DNA from: Limonium bicolor
Taxonomy: Eukaryota; Streptophyta; Magnoliopsida; Caryophyllales; Plumbaginaceae
Direction of reading: 5' to 3'
Length of the DNA stretch: 64,000 nt
NCBI GenBank assembly: GCA_023374045.1
Contig: CM041776.1
Location: 140,867,296 to 140,931,295, forward strand
A program made the position numbers and the translations under genes. This document shows, one piece after another, positions 1 through 9,688 of this stretch. Below the pieces are notes generated by a model, which was not told where the DNA came from, made no database searches, and saw nothing but the letters and a program-made list of their open reading frames with translations. Within the stretch, counting starts at the first letter, position 1. The number at the start of each line of letters is the position of its first letter.

Positions 1-2008
1 AGTCTAATTAAGTATATGGATGCAAGGTGGTACACCAATAGTTTTATAGCAACGGTTAAGAGTAATACCTGCCCAGGGAGTCTGACCAATCGTACAGGCC
101 ACTGCACTGTCGCAGTTTGTGCGAACGCAAGGTAGGTCTTTGTGGGATCGGCACCGGTAAACCGACGTCAGCATGCTCTGCAACAAATTCGTCTAGAAGC
201 ACTCGTGCATGGTAATGTCGGAGTGGTTCACCGTGCACAATATCACTTGGAAGAGAGGGGAAAAGTTTTCCCCATGCAACCATGACCTCTTCTACTCCAA
301 TTTGTAAAAACAGATGGCACTCAGTGGGTGCCTGAGTGTTATGTGGAACTTGTTTAGATAAAAATTGAGATTCTTCTATGATGATATTAGTGATCAAGTG
401 AAAAATCTAATCGTCATGTACTCAATTGAAATGTTAGTCTAACCTTTAGAGATGCATAGGGAAACGGATCAGCCGAGTGGACACTACTTCTCACTACCGG
501 TGCACTCTGCTGCTGAATGGGTGACTGATCAACTGGTGGTCGAGAAACCTCTTGGCTTCATGCTGCTGTGGCTGAATCCTTGACATAGCCTGAGCGATCC
601 TCTCGTCGACGTTCTGAGTAATCCTCTGCTCCATCTCAGCCAACGCTCAGGTGCTCCTCGTAGCTAATCGACTTTCCCTGGCTGATTCTGGACCCGGGTG
701 CGCCAAATGCCTGGCGGATACCAACGTGCCCACCAAACCCAATGGCACGACCTGGATGATCCTTCTTACCAAGAGCGCGTGTAAGAGGATCATCATTCCT
801 CTGTGAGGTCCAGGTGCCCTGGGTGAGCTGAGAGCTTAATTCACCCTAATACAACACACAAATACAGTTATTAGTTTAACATAAGTTCATATACAAATGA
901 AATGAACAGTTTGACTAAAATGAAATGATATCACTTACCATTTGAGCAATAACTGCTCTCGTGGCTTCATCGTATTGAGGATTTTCGGGAGTAGAGTTCT
1001 TCGGAATGTGGCTTAACTCCCACACTTTCATTCTTCTGCCACTGGCATCCAATGAGCCATCCGTGGGCAGATATCCCTTTTGCTCCCATTCTGGTACCCT
1101 TTGAGCAATACTTTTTCCACCTAAGTGGTGAGGGTACAGATTCTTCTTAGCATTTGCTTGTTGTTGCGCACGGAGAGCCTGCATAAATTAATGGGATCAT
1201 GTTAAGTGAAATTGAACACAAAAAACATAAGAAATTAAGATTAATTTATGTATGTATGACAATAAAGTGCACCTGGAACTCCGGTGTGTGACGCCTCTCA
1301 ACAAATTGTACCCATTGCTCTTCTGTTATGCCCTCGTAAACCTCCCATGGTGGTCTCTCACCGTCTCCACCATGATCTGGATCATCTGGATCTTCTGGAG
1401 TAGGCATCTTGTAGATGAACTTGTCAGCCAACTTATTCTTGTGGTCCCGGAACTGTTTCGACATCGCTGATAGCACATCCTTTTTAAGTGCGGGATCCAC
1501 GGAGAAACGAGACTACGTACATGATCATTCAGTTAGTAAAGTAAACATAAATGTTCTATTATTTCACAAAAGATCATAGTAATAATGTAGAGATTTACCT
1601 GAAGACGCTGAAACATAGTATCCTTCAATGATTGAGGCACTTGCTTCCAGTTGTGGTTTATGTTGCAATATGACTTCACCAAATGGCTACCGTAAGCGGT
1701 GAAGTCATTCTTCCAATTTCCATGGGGTTGGTTGAACTGATTGAAGTCCACCGGTTTTGTAGGAGGGCCCTTGTTAGCCTTCAGCCCACGTGTTGCACCT
1801 CTCTTCTTTTGCTTCTTCGCCTCTGGTGGGACAACTGACTCCTCTTCGGTCTGCTGTGAAGGGCCAGCCTCAGTCTCGTGTACTGCTAACTGGTCCTTCT
1901 TCTTCTTTCCTCCTCTTGTGACCCGCTTACTTGGTCTATTCTGCTGTGGCTCAGGTTCTCCAGTCGAGATAAGCCGTCCAATGGGGTCATCCATAGGGTG
2001 ATCATCCA
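1..2008 (-). CDS. Second gene of CACTA-1, plant transposase Ptta/En/Spm (Transposase_24-like), partial
   Basis: At least four exons are visible on the minus strand. Exon 1599-2008 follows a TTTTGCAG acceptor, has a Lys/Arg-rich N-terminal stretch (GGKKKKDQ) and ends at a CAG|GTAAAT donor. Exon 1273-~1500 ends at CAG|GTGCAC. Exon 939-1178 ends at a GTAAGTG donor. An exon ending at 846 continues to the left. The 939-1178 exon has the family pattern (KNLYPHHLGGKSIAQRVPEW, then WELSH, then YDEATRAVIAQM). Around 770-790 lies a TRALGKKDHPG-like motif common before the C-terminal part, and 200-290 encodes a VAWGKLFP..HGEPL tail. Known role: accessory, En/Spm TnpA-like proteins that bind element ends; not shown here. 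The first exon was not found, and the stop codon was not resolved. Confidence 0.8.
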
Positions 2009-2257
2009 CTGCAAAAAAAATCATAAAGCATTTTCATCAGTTAAACTCATAACATAAATACTATGATGCATAACAATAACAGTTAAGATGATTACAGTCT
2101 ACATTCTACTAACAACATTACCACACGTACAAAAACATAAATCATTTCATATTTTCTACCCAAACACCCTCATCATGGTCTGATCGTGCGTAGAGCAAAT
2201 CGTTTTCGGTATCATCAATCGAATCCGGTAATCCAGTAGGAAACAAGGATGTTTCCT

Positions 2258-5200
2258 CTACAGTCCATTTTCATCGTTATCCTCATTTTCATTTTCGATT
2301 ACAACCGGCCTTCTTCCTGGAAGAACAACAGACCATCTGCAGTCTTTCGGATCCTCAACATACCACACTTGTTCGCAATCCTTTCCCAGAACAAATTGAT
2401 CATCATTATAACCGTGTAACCGTGAAAGATCAACCAAGGTAAGCCCTCCATCATTTTGGTACCCGCGTCGGTTGTCCACCCACTTGCACCGGAACAACAG
2501 AAAGGAATCAATGTCATAGTCTAGTTCCCAGATGTCCTCGATGACACCATAATACCAATTACTAACTGGTTGAGATCGGTTACCGCTGTGGTACTCAGTG
2601 GCAGCAGCTTCAATTTTTACCCCACTATTCTGGTTTATCGATTTGGCATCTTGCGTGCAGTGTAGTATGTATACCCACTAATATCATACCCCTCAAAGAT
2701 GTAATATTAGTTTCAGGTCCGATTGCCAAACATCTGATCTCTTCGCTTACAGCTTCTGGATCTGATGATGCTAATGTCAACACATGATCTTTGAACCATT
2801 GGATAAAAACTCGGTTTTGTTCCTTTGTCAGCCAAATGTGGCCTTTCAAAGGATTTTGATGCCTTAACTCAACCATATGGGTTTCCAAATAAGGTTCAAC
2901 AACCTCAAGATGTTGTAAGACAAACAAATGTGCTTGATGAATAAGTAGACGCGAAACTTGCACGATCTTTCTACCAATAACACCTTTACCCTTAAACCTG
3001 CCATAGTGTCGTGGTTTTGGGATACCAATAGACTCTGCCTCACTCAAATAATCGGTCACAAATTCCGTGACTTCCTCAGTCACTGTTGCTTCAACAATGC
3101 TCCCCTCTGGTCGATACCTATTCTTCATTCTACTTTTCAGAATACCCATGTACCGTTCAAAAGGGTACATGTACCGTAAGTATACCGGACCACAGAACTG
3201 TATCTCTCGAACGATGTGCACAATTAGATGTACCATTATATCAAAGAAAGATGGTGGGAAATACATCTCTAGTTGACATAATGTGATAACAATTTCACGT
3301 TGTAGATCATCTAGAGACGTTACGTCAATTGCCTTGGAGCAAACAGCGTTGAAAAGAAACATAACCGAGTTAAAGCATTTCTGACATCAGATGGCAATAT
3401 CCCTCGAATTGCGACCGGAAGAAGATGTAACATCAGTACATGATAATCGTGAGATTTCATGCCTAAAAGTTTTAAATCCTTCATCGATACAATGTTCTTC
3501 CAGTTTGAAGAGTACCCAGACGGTACTTTTACCGAGTGCAGACATTTGCAGAAACTAATCTTTTCAGCCTTTGAGAGCGTGTAGCATGCAGGAGGTAGGT
3601 AGATTCGTTTCCCGTTCTCTTGTGAGTGTAACTCCTTTCGTATACCCATGGTTTGCATGTCCTTTCTGATTTTCAATCCGTTTTGTTTTGCCGGGTATAT
3701 TGAGTAAAGTCCCACTCACTGCCTCACCAACGTTCTTCACAATGTGCATGATGTCTAAGCAGTGTCTCACAGAAATATGACGCCAATAAGGTAGTTCCCA
3801 AAAGATAGAACACTTTTTCCAAATGTTTTTCGCCGGTTTTGATGTGTTTCCAAATACATTTGCAATGTCCTTAACCTTTTCGTACACTTCCTCAGAGCTC
3901 AGAGGTAGACGGGCCACACGAGTTTCGGCTTGACCATTGAACAACTTTCTCTTCGTTACTCGATAAGGGTGATCTTCGGGGAGAAGACGTCGATGACACA
4001 TATAAACATTCTTCCCACAATGTTTTAAACGGTCCGAACAAGTGTCTTCCTCGCAAATGGGACATGCAAATGCTCCTTTAACCGTGTAACCGGACAAGTT
4101 CCCATACGCAGGGAAGTCATTGACGGTACAGAACAACAAAGCCTTGAGCGTGAAATTCTCTCTTGCATAAGCATCATATACCACGGTCCCCTCATTCCAC
4201 AATAGCTTCAGATCGTCGATCAGAGGGGCAAGGTACACATCAATGCTATTACCTGGCTGCTTGGGACCAGATATCAGGAGAGATAACATGATGTACTTTC
4301 GTTTCATACACAACCATGAGGGCAAATTGTAGATCACTAGCAGAACAGGCCATGTACTGTGTTGACTACTCAATGTGCCGTACGGGTTCATTCCATCAGT
4401 ACATAACCCAAGCCTCAGATTCCTATCTTCATGTCCGAAATGTTCTTTGTACCGTCTATTGATGTTTCTCCACTGAGGCCCATCTGCTAGATGTCTTAGT
4501 TTCTCATCACTCTTTCTACCCTCCGCATGCCATCGTATGTTCTTTGCATCTTTCGGATTCGCAAACAACCGTTTGAATCTGGGTATAATCGGCAAATACC
4601 AAACAAGTTTTGCTGGAGGGCTTTTTTTCTGAACGGAGGAGTAGTCACCATCTTTATGCTTATACCGGGACAACGAACATTTCGGGCAATTGTCTAGATG
4701 TTCGTATTCACCCCTATACAACACACAGTTGTTTGGACACGCATGAATTTTTTGTACTCTACTCCCATTGGACACACCATTTCTTTGCCTCATACGTGGT
4801 CGTAGGGAGACCGTTCTCATCCGGTAGCATATCATGAATCACCTCGAGGAATGCCGTGAAACCTTTGTCACTCAATCCATATCTTCCCTTCAGGTTGAAC
4901 AAATTCAATATAGCTGTCAATTTCGTGTACTTAGTGCAAGTAGGATACAACGTCGTTTTGGATGCGTCCAACAACCTTTGATACTCATCCGGCCGGTCGA
5001 TAAAGTTATCCTCAACGTTACCAAGCATCTCGTCAATTTGTTCATCATGATAAGTCGACTCACTGTCAACATTGACTCCGGAAGCGCTTGGGAGTTCTGA
5101 CTCGTTAGTAGTATCGAATGTTGCTCGGTTCTTGAGTTACACCGATTGTGACTGTAGGAAGATGAAGCATTATCTTCAACACGTTCTCCATGAAAAATCC

Positions 5201-5414
5201 ATTTTGTATAATGTGGCATGAAACCACGGGTCTTCACATGGAGTTGTACGAGGTTGATGCTTGAATAATGTCTAACCACACCACAATCAACACAAGGACA
5301 TGGAATTTTCTCCGCCTTTGTCCTGTCCTTGTGTTGCACTGCAGCTTTGCAAAACTCTTTCAGCATTTTGTCAAAATGTTCGCCTCTATCACCATACATC
5401 CAGTCACGCTCCAT
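2258..5414 (-). CDS. CACTA-1 tnp2-type transposase, frame broken
   Basis: This is the catalytic transposase of CACTA elements. The start ATG at 5412-5414 follows an AG acceptor-like site and opens a transposase-associated domain with the zinc pattern CPCVDCGVVRHY (about 5270-5300). The tnp2 domain covers about 3380-4790 (HACPNNCVLYRGEYEHLDNC zinc motif, LGLCTDGMNPYG, FPAYGNLSGYT, LDIMHIVKNV, KSHDYHVLM). DUF4218 follows at about 2650-3360 (FPPSFFDIMVHL, YMYPFERYMG, GSIVEATV) and DUF4216 at about 2258-2517 (CKWVDNRRGYQNDGGLTLVD). Domain order is complete. The reading frame changes near 5120, 4781, 4750, 3690 and 3355; at the last four the continuation is restored by one base at a homopolymer. 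It is therefore either a young pseudogene or an intact gene with consensus errors. Introns may lie between the domains. Confidence 0.9.
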
Positions 5415-6966
5415 ACTACATGTGCAACAGATCACAGGTGTGAGTTAGAGCCTTTGTAGAATATGGCCTGTATTAAGTTGCACATGTTTATTTTTTAATG
5501 GAGCATGACTGGGATGATTGTCAATTAGTCTAGCCTAACTCTAAGGTTGCAAACACAAAATAAACTAGCATTTTAAATTTAAGAAATTGTTGCACTTCTA
5601 AAACAGAAACCGGTGTTTAAAACAATATTACGAATACTTTTTCTACAAAAAATTTGGCATGACCTTTGCATAATTGTACACATCCCGTGCTTATTATTCA
5701 GCACTCACCAAAGTCATCACAACCACAAACATTCCAACAATGGCAGGAACCGACAATTAAAATAAATCAATTTACTAGCTAACTGAAAACCAATTGCAAA
5801 TTCAGATCATCAAATCAACATTTTCAATTCTCCACTGTATAAGTTCAAACCGGTTTAGAGATTAACAAAGAATCGAGAGTTAAAATACGTACTTGTTTTT
5901 TAAGGATTTATGGATAGGGGAGACTGGTGCCTGAGAGGTAGGTTTCTGTGCGAGAGATGCAGCAATACCACTTCTGATATGTCTCTGCAAGGGAGCAACA
6001 AAAAATAAATTACAAAACAAATGCATCAACAAATATGGAATGAAGCTAAATTATGTACTAGCACTTATATTTAAATACATAATTGCATTTAGTAAACAAA
6101 AAATAAGGTTTAGTTACTTACTTGTGCACAGAGGAGGAAAGTGCAACAGTAATGGAAGAAGACGGGAAACAAGAGAGGTGATTCACGGACTTGAATGTAG
6201 TGAGACCTGATAAATAAAATTAGATATTGTTAGACATATACACATACATCAAACAATATTAATTACGAAGAGATTGTAAAAAAAAATCGGCATGACTTTT
6301 GCATAATTTTACCTATCCCATGCTTCTTATTAAGCATTCACCAACGATTCATCAACACAAATTTCCATCACAAATCAAACTAATACCAACTTTATCCATC
6401 AAACCAAATTTTAATAATTTATGGAAATCAAATACAAAGTAAAAAAAAAGACACAACCATGCCTATTATTAAGCATTCACCAATTATTCAACAACACAAA
6501 TTTCTATCATAAACCAAACTAATATATACCAAATTTATTCATCAAACGAAATTCCAATAATTTGTGGAAATCAAATACAAAGTACAAAAGTGAAAAATGA
6601 TAAGTTAGATTATATTACCGGTTCCAAAATGAATTGTTCTCCACTTTCAATCTACCATCAAATGGTAAAGAACCTTCTTAAGTATTTATCTGTAGAGACA
6701 CAAATACGTATAGACACAAGAGAAACTCAGTAGTTGTGTTTGTTCCTTATATGCAGTTAGGTTCCAAATTTACAGTGAGTGAAGAGAATGAAGAGTTAAA
6801 TTAAAAAAAATACCGGTTCATAAATGAATTGTTTTCAGCCCCTCTTCTCAATCGGGCGTGCGAGACGCGTGTAGCAACACCAATCTCTACAGAGGCAACG
6901 CATAAAGATTGAACAACATTCAGATCAATTAGAATAATTTATATTAAACTTAACGACTATACAATA

Positions 6967-7012
<46 letters not shown>

Positions 7013-7874
7013 AATATATATACACTACCGAATGTTTATTAGTATTTTTACCAATGAATGAAGTTGTTCATAACAACTCATAAATGACAAGATCAAACTA
7101 TAACTTACATAACAACCTAAATTGTATTTTTCATGTTTAACATGTTATCCATAATTTTCAATATACCACTTATGCATCACACTCTTGTATTAACGATAAT
7201 ATAATATCATAATCAAATATGTAAATTATAAACATTATCGTTAGCTCATTCAAACAAGCACAATAAGAATTTTTTTTAGTATAACGCTAATACAATCTAC
7301 AGAGAGTGGGGAACTTAGTGTCAAAGATGATAACTCATCAACTCGACTACATTGTTTATGAAGACAAGGAGAAACTCTTAATTGCTTAACTTATATTACT
7401 TGTTCGAACAAGTAAACTTACATTTGTGATTAGTACAAATTTTGCTTAACTTATATAACTAGCAGAGATCTCACTCAGCAATGTATATTTACAATGTATA
7501 TTTACTTATGAAATGTGAATTAACAAGTAATTTTAAGTGGACAAATAAGCTAACCTAACTATACTTAAACAAATAATGCTCAAACATTGTTCCACCCCAT
7601 ATATAAGCATAAAAAATCTAGCCCAAATAAGCTAACCTAACTATACTTAAAAAGAAGGGCCAAAAACAGCACAAAAATTCACTCGGACATTTCGTCGAAC
7701 ACCTTGTGTGCATACATAAATTTAATAGTTTAACAACCAAATCTTGCAAAGATTTCACACACACAATAAATATCATCATCCACAATCACAATGTGACAAC
7801 AATCTATCAATTTTAACAACAAATTAACAATTAAATAAACAAAATCGAAACTGAAATGAAGTTAGGGTTCTTAC
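5415..7874 (-). other. Noncoding 5' part of CACTA-1 (leader introns)
   Basis: This 2.4 kb AT-rich stretch lies between the GC-rich leader and the transposase start codon. I see no protein domain in any frame. It probably holds one or more introns of the transposase leader, because a GTAAGA donor lies at its right end and an acceptor-like AG precedes the start codon. A phrase around AAGCATTCACCAA occurs near 6333 and again near 6471, embedded in two similar roughly 140 bp segments, so part of it is an old local duplication. Confidence 0.5.
6968..7022. repeat. AT microsatellite
   Basis: An almost pure (AT)n run with two TTA/AAT interruptions inside the CACTA-1 leader region. Confidence 0.95.
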
Positions 7875-8050
7875 CTCGCGCGCTTCTGTTTGCTGGGCGA
7901 GAGGAGGGCGGCGACACCACCGACGCCACAACCACCGGCGGCGCGATGTCCGGCGAAGACTGGAGGAGGAGGAGGAGGCGACGGCGACAGGTGGTGGTTG
8001 CGTCGGAGGTTTACCGAAATCGTCGGTGCTTAAGAGAGAAGAGGGGTTAA
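7875..8050 (-). promoter_or_regulatory. GC-rich first leader exon of CACTA-1 with a strong splice donor
   Basis: On the minus strand this is a C/G-rich stretch with CTC/CTT triplets ending in GCGCGCGAG|GTAAGAACC, a near-consensus donor at 7874/7875. Its position just inside the terminal repeats fits the untranslated first exon that starts the long transcript in En/Spm-type elements. The short plus-strand ORF here, rich in Arg codons, is explained by the antisense of this stretch. Transcription start and acceptor are not determined. Confidence 0.5.
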
Positions 8051-8098
8051 TTTAGTGTTAATGAAACCGTAATGGCGTCGAGGCGGGCTGGGGGGTTA

Positions 8099-8457
8099 AT
8101 TAAAACGACCTATTTCGGCGGTTCTTTGTTAGAAACCGCCGAAATAGGCCATATTTAAAAAAAATTAAAGAGACCTATTTCGGCGGTTCCTAACAAAGAA
8201 CCGCCGAAATAGATGATTAAATTAAAAAAAAGAAAAATAGAAAAACCTATTTTGGCGGTTTCGCGGAAGGAACCGCCGAAATAGGTCTCTTTATTTTTTT
8301 TATTACTAAATATGGCCTATTTCGGTGGTTCACATCTAGGAACCGCCGAAATAGACCCCTTCTCTACACACCTAATACATCTCGGGCTCCTATTTCGGCG
8401 GTTTTATCTACAACCGCCGAAATAGGGGCGCCGAAATAGACGTTTTTTGTACTAGTG
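8099..8457. repeat. CACTA-1 subterminal inverted repeats, five hairpins
   Basis: Five consecutive hairpins, each made from the unit CCTATTTCGGCGGTT and its complement around a short spacer, starting near 8110, 8175, 8245, 8310 and 8388. A further single CGCCGAAATAGACG copy abuts the terminus. Some arms carry single changes (TTTTGGCGG, TTTCGGTGG). By analogy with En/Spm these are expected to be transposase binding sites. Confidence 0.9.
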
Positions 8458-8864
8458 GGTGCTGAGCCCCCTGGGGGGCCACCCTTTCTTCTTTTTCCTA
8501 TTTCAGGTACAAGAAGCTGGAAGCCGTTCGAGAGTAGGACGGGGTAGTCGTTTGTACATGGGTAGCCATTTAAATGGTATATGTATTGTAGGTGTAGTAA
8601 GACCGAAGTTGTTATCGGCGTTAGTTTGTAATTACTCGATACAGTTGGAAGTGTATGTGTGTTGGTCATTGTTAATAGAAAGGGATAGTATTGTGTAGTT
8701 TCTCGGGAATCTAGTCCATCAGACCGGTACAATGTATATGTATTAGCCTTGTTAGCCACGTGGGTGGTTAACGGCGTGTAACACCAATGAGTTAAGTAAT
8801 GTGAAGAGTATGTTTTCCGCTGCAGTTCGTTGTTAAGTGTGTTGTTGTTAGTTGGGGTGTTACA
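8458..8864 (+). repeat. LARD-1 5' LTR, 3' portion
   Basis: Nearly identical to 17888-18295 and ends GGGGTGTTACA directly before the PBS. It begins exactly at the CACTA-1 terminus. The C5/G6 arm of the downstream twin hairpin is retained at 8467-8478, while the upstream hairpin is cut by the transposon. Confidence 0.95.
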
Positions 8865-8869
8865 AAAAG

Positions 8870-8881
8870 TGGTATCAGAGC
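8870..8881 (+). promoter_or_regulatory. Primer binding site of LARD-1 (initiator Met tRNA)
   Basis: TGGTATCAGAGC matches the complement of the 3' end of plant initiator-methionine tRNA and lies 5 bases after the LTR end. It overlaps a hairpin: ATCAGAGCG at 8874-8882 pairs with CGCTCTGAT at 8889-8897 around a 6-base loop. Confidence 0.92.
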
Positions 8882-9103
8882 GAAGTATCGCTCTGATGAC
8901 TGAATTACCGAGCTTAGGAAGTACCGAGTTAGGATTTCAGTATTTTGGGTTAAGGATTGAGTGATAGCGTGAGAGATACGCTAGTTAGGAACTACCAGTC
9001 AATACTAGAAACCTACAATATCCATCCCGCCCTCCACAAACCCTATTTTATAACTTGGGAAAGAACGCCAGAGAGATGAAAGTCCTCTCTTACTCGGGAA
9101 TAC

Positions 9104-9123
9104 CCGTACCTTTAAAGGTACGG
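9104..9123. repeat. Perfect 20-nt palindrome in LARD-1 interior
   Basis: CCGTACCTTTAAAGGTACGG equals its own reverse complement. It lies about 240 bases after the PBS. Confidence 0.9.
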
Positions 9124-9668
9124 AGAACCTGTCATACGGTAGATCCTGAAAAGTGGGAATCCCGGAGACGGTTTCCATCTGAACAATGTTAACCGCATTT
9201 AATAGCGAAGAATGAAGAATCTTGTGTATAGGAGAATAGAATTTCTGGCAACCTGGGTCGACATGCCGAGCAGTCGAGAACAACCAGCTTGCAACGCACT
9301 GACCGTGCAACAGACAAGAATAAAAGTAACGGAACCCGATACACATGTCTACGGGAAATTAATACACCAACGGTATACCGACCGACTAAGGAACTAAAAC
9401 GTAGCACCCAAACAAGAGACAAGTCTCAGTAACCATGACAAATGCGTGGAACGGGCTACGGAGAGGAAACAATACTAAGAATAAGGGGACTCCAAGAATG
9501 GGAAACCCCCAGTTAATGATTATCATGTGAATACAGTGAGAAGTCGCCCAGAGGGTTAATTGTCAAGACTGTAAGATCAAGTGAGGGCCAACAAGGTCAC
9601 TGATGACAGTGCGGGTAAAAACAATACCACAACCGGTGTGTGTTGAACCGATAGCCAGTTAGCATGGC

Positions 9669-9688
9669 GCACTTGCCAAGGCAAGTGC
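9669..9688 (+). repeat. Conserved short inverted repeat of LARD interior
   Basis: GCACTTGCC and GGCAAGTGC are separated by two bases. The LARD-3 counterpart at 62747-62766 keeps GCACTTGC/GCAAGTGC with a CATA spacer. The flanks (ATGGC before the stem) are also shared. Confidence 0.75.

Larger units (their letters stand above)
1..8457 (-). mobile_element. CACTA-1, En/Spm-type DNA transposon (left end outside window)
   Basis: The right terminus ends in ACTAGTG at 8451-8457, so read on the minus strand the element begins CACTAGT, the CACTA signature. Next inward come five subterminal hairpins, a GC-rich leader, about 2.4 kb of AT-rich noncoding DNA, the tnp2-type transposase gene and a second En/Spm-type gene that runs off the window. 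All genes are on the minus strand, as expected for one element. It is inserted in the LARD-1 5' LTR: the uninterrupted sequence is preserved in the 3' LTR at 17881-17895, which implies a target duplication ggt (8458-8460 on this side). The left terminus is not visible, so total length is unknown (over 8.4 kb). Confidence 0.93.

Noticed and set aside
7856..8050. 64-residue Arg-rich plus-strand ORF
   Set aside because: Better explained as antisense of the GC-rich CACTA-1 leader exon with a minus-strand splice donor.
9212..9397. Possible gag remnant in LARD-1 (short ORF around a block conserved with LARD-3)
   Set aside because: The LARD-3 counterpart has a stop soon after the block and no gag motif is visible; kept only as a conserved block.
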